Positions 1 through 9,898 of a DNA stretch of 64,000 nt are shown here, piece after piece. The position numbers and the translations under genes are program-made. This DNA is from Capitulum mitella (lineage: Eukaryota; Arthropoda; Thecostraca; Pollicipedomorpha; Pollicipedidae). The DNA is taken from positions 18,587,081 to 18,651,080 of the forward strand of contig CP099848.1 of NCBI GenBank assembly GCA_030062745.1, written 5' to 3'. A model generated the notes under the pieces. That model was not told the DNA's origin, made no database searches, and saw nothing but the letters and a program-made list of their open reading frames with translations. The first letter of the stretch is position 1. Every line of letters begins with the position of its first letter.

Positions 1-992
1 GGGCAAAAACGTAGCTCGGTACGGTGCTTAGGCCAAACTGACACGCGCTGGGCCGGCGCCCTGTAAAAGGGCCCGCGCAGCACATTTCTTCTGTTGCGGG
101 GCCTGGCTTAGCGGCTCTAGAGGCCATCCGAGCAAACCCGGTCTACTGCTGCCGTTCCGCCGCCGGCAGAAGACGCCAGCAGAGTAGGCAGCAGAGCAGA
201 CAGGCAGACCGACAGCGCCGCCTGAACACATCTCGAGTGGATACGCCTCGAGTAGCCCGATACAGGGAACACCCTACGGAGGAGCTGCCGCCTCCCGGAC
301 GTGACCACCGCTCCCACACGGACGGCGCAGAGGTCACGGCAGCCGTCTCCGTCACCGCGGTCCGCTCGGAGGTCAGGATCAGGAGGCCGGCAGGTCACGG
401 CTCACGTGCGTGGCCCCCCGCGCGCCACGTCACAATGGCCGGCAGTGACTGATGTGTTCCGGCAGACGACCAAGTCTCGATCCGGGCGGCGTCCTCACGG
501 TGGCTGAGGACGGACCGTTCGACGTCGCTGAGGCCCGATCTGTGAGCCGTGCCATGTTCTCGGGCCCTGAGACCACGCTGGCCACCATCTCTATGATAGC
601 GGCCACCAAGGTACCTACACAAACGTCACCATCCCCTGAGGTCTGTGTCCCTCTCTGCCCTGAGCCTCGACCGTGACGCTCCAAACCGGCCGCATCCACC
701 TCGCTTCGACCTCGCTGCTCCTCGCCCGCCCCTCCGAGATCCGCACCTCGCTGACCCTTGAGCTCTGTGTTACCGCACTCGGTGCCAACTGTGCTGATCT
801 CCCGACTCACCGCCGACAGCGGTCCGGACCTCTGGAGCCGGTCAGGAGGCGGCTCGGCCGGCCGGCGCCGCGTGACGGCGGGACGTCAGGGGGCCTCCGT
901 GACGCCGCAGCCGCCGCCGCGCCACGACAGGCCGCACCGGTCGAGGTCACGTGCCAGCGCGCGGGCCGGTCCAATCGCGCTCTCGGCGCGGC

Positions 993-1134
993 CAGCCGGG
1001 CGGGACGCACGCAGCCCTCTGGGCCGGGCGGGCCGCACGCAGCCCTCTGAGCCGGGCAGGACGCACGCAGCCCTCCGGGCCGGGCGGGACGCACGCAGCC
1101 CTCTGGGCCGGGCAGGACGCACGCAGCCCTCTGA
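993..1134. repeat. 28-bp tandem repeat, five copies
   Basis: Five head-to-tail copies of a 28-bp unit (GGCCGGGCGGGACGCACGCA followed by GCCCTCTG) run with exact 28-bp spacing; the CCCTCT blocks end near 1020, 1048, 1076, 1104 and 1132. Since 28 is not a multiple of three, the repeat cycles through all frames, which argues against a coding role. Confidence 0.9.
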
Positions 1135-2259
1135 GCACGCCGGCCCGGCTCGGCGCCGGTCTCTCCAGCCGGCAGCCCGGAGACGCTGCTCAGTCGCCCA
1201 GCGGGACAGAGCGCGGACCGCCGGAGGCGCCGGAGACGGACGGCGAGCCGGGGCAGCGCCGTTCTGCCGCGGAGCCGCCGGCCGGGCGGACCGAGCGCCG
1301 GCCGGCGGCGCTGGCGAGCCGGCGGACTCCGCCGGCGACAGCTGCCGGGCGGCCAGGCGGCCCGGCTGCGCCGGCTGGCTCCGTCAGAGGCGTCCTCAGT
1401 GGGCGGCCAGGTGGGGCCCGGCGGCCGGCGGCGGCGGCCTGGCCGGCCGGCGCCAGCTGCGAGTTGGCAGGAGACAGCGGGAACGAGGCTGCCGCCTGGG
1501 CGGCTGCGGAGACGGCTCGGAAGGAGAAGCGTTTCACGTTCGAAAAACAATTTTCGCCGCTGAAGGAAGAAGCTTTCTTCGACAGCGTGCTTCGCGTTAT
1601 CCGAGGAATAAGCATGCAATCTCTGGAAACGAACGGGAACCTAACTGGGCAGGCACGGGCGGGCACCTGACCCGGGGACCGCCACGCCCCTTCCAGCCGA
1701 GGCAGTGAGCGGGGCGCGCGGACGGCGCCCGAACCGGGTCAGGGCCGGCTCTGATCGGGCCTGCCGACCTCTGGCCGCACGCCACGGCGAAGACGGCCGG
1801 CCGGGCGGCGCTCCGCCGACGGGTGGTTGCCGGCCGGGCCCGGCGCCGGCCGCCACGTCAGCCGACCGAGCGGTCACCGCCGGCTGACCTTCCGACGGCG
1901 GCGGCCGGCGCCGGCCGCGCCTGACCGGCCGCTCCGACGCCGACACGCCGGCCGCCGGCCATGTCGCAAGCGGCGCAGCCGCCGCCGTCGCCGCCGCCGT
2001 CGGTCCAGCCGTCTGCGACAGGCGCCGCCGCTGAGCGGCCGCCCGACGGCCGCCGGCGTCGAGGGCCGTCGTATCGAGCGCCGCGCCGGCCGGCGCCGCT
2101 CCGGAGAGAGCGGGCAGAGCGGCGGAACGCGCCGCGCGTCACGTGACCGCCGCGTCGGCCGGCGCTGAAGCCGCAGCGGCGCGGCCGGCAGCCGGCGGTC
2201 GGCACGGCAGACGCGACGCCAGACGGGTCGACAGATGGGCGGCCGGCTGCCGGGACGGC

Positions 2260-2303
2260 GCGCCGCCGCCGCCAGCGCCGCCGCCGCCGCCGCCGCCGCC
2301 GCG
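2260..2303. repeat. GCC trinucleotide run
   Basis: A nearly uninterrupted CGC/CCG trinucleotide microsatellite of about 44 bp. It produces poly-Ala, poly-Pro or poly-Gly stretches in overlapping frames but no recognisable protein. Confidence 0.8.
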
Positions 2304-3878
2304 CCTCGCCTCGCGGACACCACTGTGTCTCACCCGGCCTCGCGCAGTAAGGAGAGAGGGCATGCCGCGGGTTGTGTCAGGGAACATGATGGACATCGGT
2401 TAGGAATCCCTGTCACAGCAGAGTGGAGACGAACCGTCCCAGGGCAAGCACGGCGGAGAAGAGACGACGGGCAGCAAGGAGTTCGACAGCTACAAGGTCA
2501 GATGAATCCCGCCGGAGTTGCCCTGCCACGTCAGCGAGAACAGATCACCAGAAAAGCTCCCAGAACAGCCAGCGGTCGCCCTGTCCGCAGACGGGCCGGG
2601 CAAGGTCAGCAGACGATGTCACAGTCGGAACGGTCACCGAAGTCCACCCGGGCTCCTGACAGAAGCGACCTGGCAGAGCCACGACTGGACCCTTTTCTAA
2701 ACAACAAACGGTCCAGCTCCGACCCGGGCGCTCCAGCGGTGCCAGCAGGTCGGGCGGTTTTGGAGGACTGCTTGAAGAATGTCTGGTGGAACAGCGGGCC
2801 AGACCGGTGTGGTTTGGCAGGCGAACTCCGAACCAAATTAAAACGGGCGAAAGTAAACTGTGGTGTTTCTGGATGGCTCAGTTTTTACGACCTCCATGTA
2901 GGTATCAGACCCCGAACGAGGGCCTTCTTACCATCTTACCCAGGAGCGGAGACCGAGCAGTTAAGTCTCCATGGGCATGGAAATCGTGGTCGTCAGCCAT
3001 CTCGCGCCACTTTTCACGCGCCTATGGCTCAACAACAAACGTACTGTCTTCGCGTGTTAAAAGCAGTGCTGTGAACTCATGAGCATATGAAATCTGAAAG
3101 CTAGCCAAGCTTTTGCCCCTCATTTGCGATGGATCGTCGGGGACTGTGATGCTCCAAAGACGCGTCCCGTAGCCAGTGCACTCGTCGATCTCCGAAAAAC
3201 GCAAAAAAAACGCGTTTCTACCGTCTGGAACCAGACAGCCAGTTTCCAGGAGCCGGGAGCCCGGAACTGTTCACGGAACGCTGGGCACAGCCGGAAGATT
3301 TCACCTCCCTGGTCTCGGCAAAGAAAGCCGGCGGCCACCGGGAAACAACGACACGCCATCGTCTACCCATTCCTCCGTGCAGACCACTCTCAACACACAT
3401 TTTGACAGGATTTTTAGGATTTCAAACGTCTGAAGGTCGTAGGAATCCTGTCGATTTTACCAAGGACCCAGAAAGGCCTCCTGCAGAATGCAAGTGCATG
3501 GGAACGTTTGCTTGAGTGTCCGAGTGAAGACCAGCGACAACAACTCGAACGCTCATCAACGTTTTTGTTGTAAGAAGATCGTAAATTTAAAACATACATT
3601 GACCACCCACCGGCACGTCTCAGGCGGTACCCATCCAGCGATGCTGAAACTCCTGAATTCCATGGAACGGCCGTGGGATATCTGATATAGGTAACCACTG
3701 TAACAGCGACGTGTGCAGACGACCATTCAATACATTTGCGACTGTGACATGGCTGTGTTAGTCAGTTGCGACACAATATGTGGGCATCGGCGCTTCCATG
3801 CACAGTACTGACTCGATCTCTTTCTCCTTTCCCGGAACGCAACCACATCACCAGTACTGTATCATATTCCGCAATTAA

Positions 3879-4064
3879 CAGGAACAGATCCAGGATTTGG
3901 GATGCACGTTTGCCGCGATAGATACAAAGGAAGGGCAATGAGTATTCTGAACCGAAAATTTCCCCACATCCGAATATTTTCTTCTGGAAATCCATGATAT
4001 ACTTAGGACAGGAAGCACGGGCCGCCCCCCCCCCCCCGCCCTCCCCCGTCCAGATCCGCCCCTG
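3879..4064. mobile_element. short hAT-like non-autonomous element
   Basis: The segment begins CAGGAACAGATCCAGGATT and ends with the reverse complement of CAGGGGCGGATCTGG, giving imperfect terminal inverted repeats of the CAGGGGCGGATC type common in animal hAT-derived MITEs. A poly-C run sits just inside the right end. The flanks share only ATTAA (GCAATTAA before, ATTAATCC after), so a clean 8-bp target duplication cannot be shown. There is no coding capacity in 186 bp. Confidence 0.5.
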
Positions 4065-4361
4065 ATTAATCCGGCGCATGTTTCGTCTTAAACCAGACGA
4101 CGATGATTCTCCAGTCAGAGCCTACAAGCGTCCTTCAGCTGGCTCTCAGAAGTCGAGGCGGCAGGAGCTCGGAGAGCCAGGCGGAGAAAGCGGCGGTGTC
4201 GGAGGAAGCTGTGAACCTTGACGATGAGTCAGCAGAGACTGGCGCTACCAGAGGGCCAGAGGAGGCTGTAGACGTACCGGCCGCGGCCGCTTCCCCCAGC
4301 CACAAGCTCGGAGCCTGCACAGAGGCTCTCCTCAGTCTTTGACGAAAGCAAACTAAGTAGT

Positions 4362-5642
4362 CACGTGACAGGGGGTGGCCGGTTGTCACCAGTGGCGCCG
4401 CTGGCTGAAGCTGGTCGGCCCGGTCTGGTCCAGTCGGCTCGGACAGAACTTCCTGGTCTCCACAGGACTGTGCGGAGACGTGCTGTGCGGATACAGCCTG
4501 CCTGGGCTCGCTGACACGACGGCGGGCGCATCAGCCGACGGCGGACGGGCCGTGACATGAACGACGTGATCGAGAGGCACCAACGACCGATCTCATGAGC
4601 TGACACGTCCAACGACGTCGGCGCCGGCCGCCCCTCCCCTCCCCCGCTCCCCAGCGTCCGCCGCCCAGTCACGTGTGTCGGCGCCGGGACACCAGGGGTG
4701 CCGCCCGGTCCCCCGAGCCGGCCGGGCCGGCGCGGCGCCGCCGAACCCCCGCGCTCCCCTCCACCGGGCCGTCACGTGGTCTCTCCCCAGCGAGCGGCGC
4801 CGGCCGCGCGACGGTCACGTGGTCCGCTGGCCCGGCCGCCGCCCGCCGGCCGGCTGGCAGCCCGCCTCCGCCAGCACCCACGCCGGCGGCCGGCGCTGCG
4901 GCTCTTGCCCGCGAAGCACGTGCCGCGCGACGGAGGCCCGCCGCCGCGGCGCTGAGTAATGGCCGCCTCGAGTGATCAATGTCTCGTCGGCCGCTGGAGG
5001 CCGGCACGTGAGCGCCGGCCCCGGCTGGCCGGAGCTGGTTCGGCGTGCTCCAGCATCACGAGTGAGCTGGGGCTGAAATCCGCCCACAGCGCCAGTCGCC
5101 GCTGAGGTGGCGTGCTGACGAGTCGGCCGCTGGAACGGCGACGACCTGCCCGCCGGACGCTCGAAGGGCCGGCGGCGGCCAGCGGTCTCCGCGTCGGCAA
5201 TCGATATATGGACCCCGAGCTGACGCAGCTCGTCGAGGACGTTGGTCGCCGCCGCCGACCCTGCGAAACTCGGCACCAGAAACTGTCGGGTGCTCGCCGT
5301 GCAATCGCACGTGCCCGCCAGCAACGGACCGGTCGGTGTCTGTTTTGAATCAGCCGCGCTTAGGACGGCGACGCTGCCGCCACGTGTTGCATGTCGCTCG
5401 CTCTCCTGCCAAAGCCGTGCAACACCGCGCCGACCTCTCAACAGCCGTAAATTTCCGCGAGGACGGTTTCCGCCGCCGCCGCGCCGCGGCGCACCTGGCC
5501 GGCGACACGAATGTGTCGGAGCGGCACGGGGCTGCCACGCGGGGGCGGCGGCCGACCGGCCGGCGAGGCGGCGCCGCCGCCGCCGCCGTCCGCCAATATC
5601 AACTTACACATACAGACACACATACACATCCACGTCCACGTG
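4362..5642. promoter_or_regulatory. cluster of nine CACGTG E-boxes
   Basis: Palindromic CACGTG occurs at 4362, 4670, 4773, 4816, 4917, 5005, 5308, 5381 and 5637, nine times in 1.28 kb. Several copies are preceded by GT (GTCACGTG), the core bound by MITF/TFE/USF/MYC-type bHLH-leucine-zipper factors. Chance expectation is below one even allowing for high GC content. Regulatory function is inference only; no transcription unit is identified nearby. Confidence 0.4.
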
Positions 5643-5660
5643 CGCAAACGCCTCGGCAGA

Positions 5661-5723
5661 CACGCGCTGGCAGTACTGCGCTGCGGGCTGTGACAGCCCG
5701 CAGCGCAGTAAGCGCGCAGCGTG
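5661..5723. other. perfect 16-bp hairpin within a longer palindrome
   Basis: ACTGCGCTGCGGGCTG (5675-5690) is followed after TGA by its exact reverse complement (5694-5709). The pairing continues imperfectly outward through ACACGCGCTG on the left and GCGCAGCGTGT on the right. The 3-nt loop is too short for a typical microRNA precursor. It may be a cruciform-forming relic or the inverted-repeat core of a small element. Confidence 0.7.
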
Positions 5724-6939
5724 TACTCACCGACGCCGCGGCGTTCGCTGTCGGTCGCTGGCGCTCGCCGCCTGTGCTCCGCAGTCGGTCGGCGCCGCCG
5801 CCGCTCCAACGGCTCTGAAGGTCTGCCTGCCAGCCGCCAGCCGCAGCCGCGTTCCTGGCGTCCGGACGATCCCACCCGGCCGGCCGGGGGAGGCCGCTGG
5901 CAATCGGGCTCAGGCGGTTGGCCGGTAAACAAAGGCCCTCCGCCGCGGCGGCGGCTGCGGCGCGGCGCCGTGGCCTGGTGACGAGGCGACCGACGCCGAG
6001 GCGGCCGGCAGCGCGATCGCGGCAGGCGGGAGAGAGCAGAAGGATCGGCAGGCTGTCGAACCGATGATCCTCCAGTGCGTATACGTCCATACGGCTCTTC
6101 GATCCACTGTCTTGACCAGAAAAATCGATAATAATGGCATACAGGCTCTGCGTTCGGGCCGACGCCGAGGAGCCGTGTCCGGCCGGCGGCCGGTGCCCGC
6201 CGTACCTGTGTCCGCGACTGTACGGAGTGCGGCTGCACCGGGCCAGCCGAGGCGGCCGCCGCCGCTGCCGGACGCCGCTCCCAGCAGGAGACCGCCTCGG
6301 CGCCCCTCCCCGCCTCGCCGGCCCCACGGCTGGCAGAAACGTTGACGCAAGCGCTGACGGTGCCAGCGCCCGCCCGCAGTTGCAGCGCGCCTGGGAGCTC
6401 TCCGAGCAGTGTGGCCGGCGGGTGGGCGCGCGGGGAACTCGCCCCCGCCGCTCGGCCGCCGGCTGCAGGCGCGTTCAGCGCTCTTGCAGAGCCGGCCGCG
6501 GTGGCTGACGCTGGTGAAAAACTCCCGGCGAGGCTCGGACGGTCGGGCGCCCTCCGCGGCGCTGGCGGTCTCGGCGCCGGCTCCCACGCCCGCCGGAAAC
6601 TCCCCACGTCCGGCTGGCCGGCCCGCCGCCTCCGACGGCCCGAAGAGGCCGCTCCACGGCGTGACGTCAGCGGCTGGCGGTGACGTCACGCGGCTGGCCC
6701 GGCGGGCGGCGCCGGTCAGGTGCGAAGGCCGGCGGCAGACGGGTCAGCGGAGGGGACGCGGTCACGGCCCAGTAAAGCGTGACCGTCACCCGGAGACGGG
6801 GTCTCAGTTGGCTGAGGTGGCGTCGAGACCGAAGGAGCTGCGACGGTGGATTTCCGTGCGCGGATACCCAGCGGGATCAGGACCGGCCGAAGTAGGGATC
6901 AAAGCAGGTCGAAACGGAGAAGACGGCCGACTGAAAAGG

Positions 6940-6978
6940 GTCCATGACCCCGCCACAGTCTGCGGCGGGGTCATGGAC
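6940..6978. other. 15-bp perfect hairpin
   Basis: GTCCATGACCCCGCC at 6940-6954 pairs exactly with 6964-6978 across a 9-nt loop. It sits at the start of a weak, degenerate tandem-repeat tract of roughly 30 bp period (about 6880-7200, recurring GGGATCA/AGGATCA blocks). Confidence 0.7.
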
Positions 6979-7080
6979 AAACGACGCTGGCTTGGGCCAG
7001 GGCCAGACAAGGATCACAGACTTTGAGGAAAGGATCACTGACTTACGAGGCAGACTACGACCGGTCGAAGAAGGGATCAT

Positions 7081-9890
7081 GAGAAACTAATATGGGATCA
7101 GTTCTGGAAGAGGCAGACGTCACGGATAAGGAACACGAGATTAAGGCCAACTGAGACGGCATCAAACCCTGCCGAGAAGGGACCAAAGACGGGTAAAACG
7201 GGAATGGCGACAGCCTGGGGGCTTTGGCGCGATCCGTTTACGGTATGATGCAAGCTATAGCTCTGTGTAGGTGTGTGATATCTGTCCGTATCATCACAGC
7301 ACTTCTGCCAAAAGGAACGTAACTATCTCGCTGTCGACGTCTCCGTGACGAAAAGGAAGATGACAAACCCAGGGTGCCAAAGGAAGATGAACGCATGGTG
7401 CCAAAGTCCGCCGACGTTTAATGGGATGGCGAGCAGGCGCTGAATCTCACAGCGTTTGCTGTGTGACATTCTCCCGGTGTGCCCACGATTTAAAGCGATC
7501 TGAAGCGGTTCCGTATTCAAGTGATTCATCGATAGCGTTCGAATGACTCACGACGCTCGTGATGGCCCCGGAGCAGGCAGTGGTGGGGTACAGTTGGCTT
7601 GGCCAGTGTCCACCGGTCAAACTTTATCGCAGGCACATCGGACACGTAGAAACCCCAAAAACTAATAGTCATTGTCAGTTTTCTGCGGAGTCTTTTCGTA
7701 CAAAACGACGATGAATGATCAGTGAACTGAACAAAAAAGATAGAAGAGTAGACATATGCCACTGCTGTCTATCCACATGCTGTTTATCTTGGCAACGTTG
7801 GCGAACGGATGATAAAGCATAACGGATGAATGATGGGCATCCCAGTGTTTTGTGGCCGGCTGATTACTGGAGTTTAAGTGTTTATCAGCTATTAGGTGTT
7901 CATCCAGGCCTCATGGGTAGTCTGAGGCTTTGATGAGGAAATCATCTTAAATTGCAGCTGAAAGCTCTTTCCTGCCCAGATCTGCTATGTCCCAGAGATA
8001 TGATATGGTCGTAGTCACATCTGCAGAAGCTGTTCATAATATCATAGTAAGGAAAGGATTGCTGAATTGTTGCTACGGCCTCTGAAGGATAGGATAAGGT
8101 CAAACCCTATCTCGTCCCCAAAGGCCGTGAGCGTGACCTTTGTTCGTAGTTAATTAAATACTCCCAGTGTGGATCAGTCGGGGCTTTTGAAGGCAGACTT
8201 CGCGCTCGTAGTTCGATATTGGTCGATCTGATCCACTATACAAGACTCAGCTGGGCGCAGCGTTGGAATCTGCAGCACTTGTACCCTTGCAGACAGAGAC
8301 GAGAAGTGACTGTGGCATAGTTACTGATCTGACATGCTCTGTAAGCGTTTCATGAGGGCTCACGCAGGTAGCGATACCGCCCTAAATGGCTGCAGGTGAT
8401 CCTGTCGAAAACGTTCTGAGCCATGCCAGGTCAGCTCGGTTTCTGCCAAGACTCTGATTGCATGCGAATGAACTTCAGATCTGCGCATGGAGAAGCCGCT
8501 TCGGATGCTCTGCTGAGAAAAAATGTGTCAGGGAGAAGCGTTTCTTTGCACGAAACTCCGTCTGTATCCCAATACCACTCTACGGCCCTGACAATGACAT
8601 GATTCTCTTCTTTCTGACGGCAGGTGGGCGCACTAGGCATGCATGTGTCATGTATATACCAATATTCGTGGCATTCAGGATAAAGATTTGCGACTTAGTT
8701 GCTGGTGCCGCAAATGCCTGCCAACACGGCTTCTGAGAAATACTAAATTTGGAACAAAGCCAGGCATTAAACTCAGCCAAAAAACTCCTATTTCTTGTAG
8801 CTCGTTCACAACATGGGTCTGGTTCATACATCTCAGGCAGAAAGTACCCATATTTATTACGTTCTTCGTCCTCACACATCGTTTTCAGACACAGCATTTT
8901 CTGTTCAACCAGCACAGCCGCGATGCTGTGCTGCGTGAACCAGTTCTCTCAACACAGGGCACTCCAACCAAGAGACATTCCTCCTTCTCAGGCGGCGACC
9001 CGGCCCTCAGGCGGCGCCCTCCAGCGCGGACAGCGCACCGACCGCGGACCATGTGACCTGACGCGCCGAGGGCAGGTTGCCGGGCCTCGCGGCGGGATGG
9101 GGCGAGGCGTCGCCTGTCGACTGACGCCTCACAGTCCAGGCGGCGAACCGGTACTGCTGCGGCCCGGTCATGGCGGAGACGCCGTGAAGCTCGTCCTGCA
9201 ATCAAGGCCTCACCGTGTTTGGAGACAGGGCAGTGAACGCGGCTGGCTGGCAGGTCCGCACTGGTGGGATCGCTGTTGGCTGGACGCCGCGTCAGAATTG
9301 GGGACGTTAAACCACGGAGTTAACGGTGGTAAAACCAAACGACAGCATCGACGTACGACGTACTGAGTGCTTTGTGCGGAGTGCCATTCTGTTGCTTGTG
9401 AAAACAATGCTTCGTAGCACGATAACGTCAGAACTGCGTCAACAAAATGATGCGGCATATCTGTGGCATATCTGTCCTGCCTGTCTGTGTCTCTGCCTGT
9501 CTCTTGGTCCCGTTCACAACAGGCACACTGGCTTTGACCTGCCCTCGACACGCAAGGACACAGAAGAGATGTAGTTCAACCCGAGGCCGTGTCGTGGGCG
9601 GCATCGTGGGCCGCGCAGACCGATATGGCGCCATCGCGGGAGAGAGGGCACGACCAGCCCTCCACTGGGTGTCCGTCAGAGTCTAGCCGGAGTCTAGCCG
9701 GCCGGAGTCCTCACGGAGACCCAAACTGCCCATCAAGATACCCTGCATAGTTTCAATGACTGGCTAATAGGAAAGAAAATATCCAAAAAAATATAAAAAA
9801 CATCAAAAGAGCCCACTAGACGCGGTTCAGGATTCCCTGAATCCAGCCGATAGCCCTATACGAGTCCATTAGAATTCCACCCACTGTCAG
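7081..9890. other. gene-free stretch, nothing recognised
   Basis: Composition falls to moderate GC. Frames are short and no protein motif, RNA gene or element boundary could be supported. A degenerate repeat tract spills in at its left end. Confidence 0.5.
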
Positions 9891-9898
9891 CCAGGAAT

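Larger units (their letters stand above)
1..7080. other. GC-rich block without a supportable gene
   Basis: This block is extremely rich in CpG, CCGGCCGG and GCC runs, so long open frames occur by composition on both strands. None of the translations shows a recognisable domain, a conserved family motif or a consistent exon structure. It contains a 28-bp tandem repeat, a GCC run, a short hAT-like element, a cluster of CACGTG sites and two strong hairpins, each listed separately. It could be a CpG-island-type regulatory region, or hold the untranslated 5' part of a gene beyond the left edge, but nothing seen here proves that. Confidence 0.55.

Noticed and set aside
758..1708. 316-residue plus-strand frame
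   Set aside because: It reads through a 28-bp (non-triplet) tandem repeat and has no recognisable domain; the opposite strand has a frame of similar length.
2606..2836. Possible coding exon on either strand at 2.4-3.1 kb
   Set aside because: Frames overlap in several phases, no domain or conserved motif is visible, and no consistent splice model could be made.
5438..6607. 389-residue open frame on the minus strand
   Set aside because: Overlapping long frames exist on both strands in this GC-rich DNA. The translation is Arg/Ala/Pro-rich without domains, and it runs through the palindrome and GCC tracts.
7150..7170. 16-base match to the end of the piggyBac-like element (CTGAGACGGCATCAAA)
   Set aside because: No TTAA boundary and no wider similarity; one such match in a window of this size is near chance.
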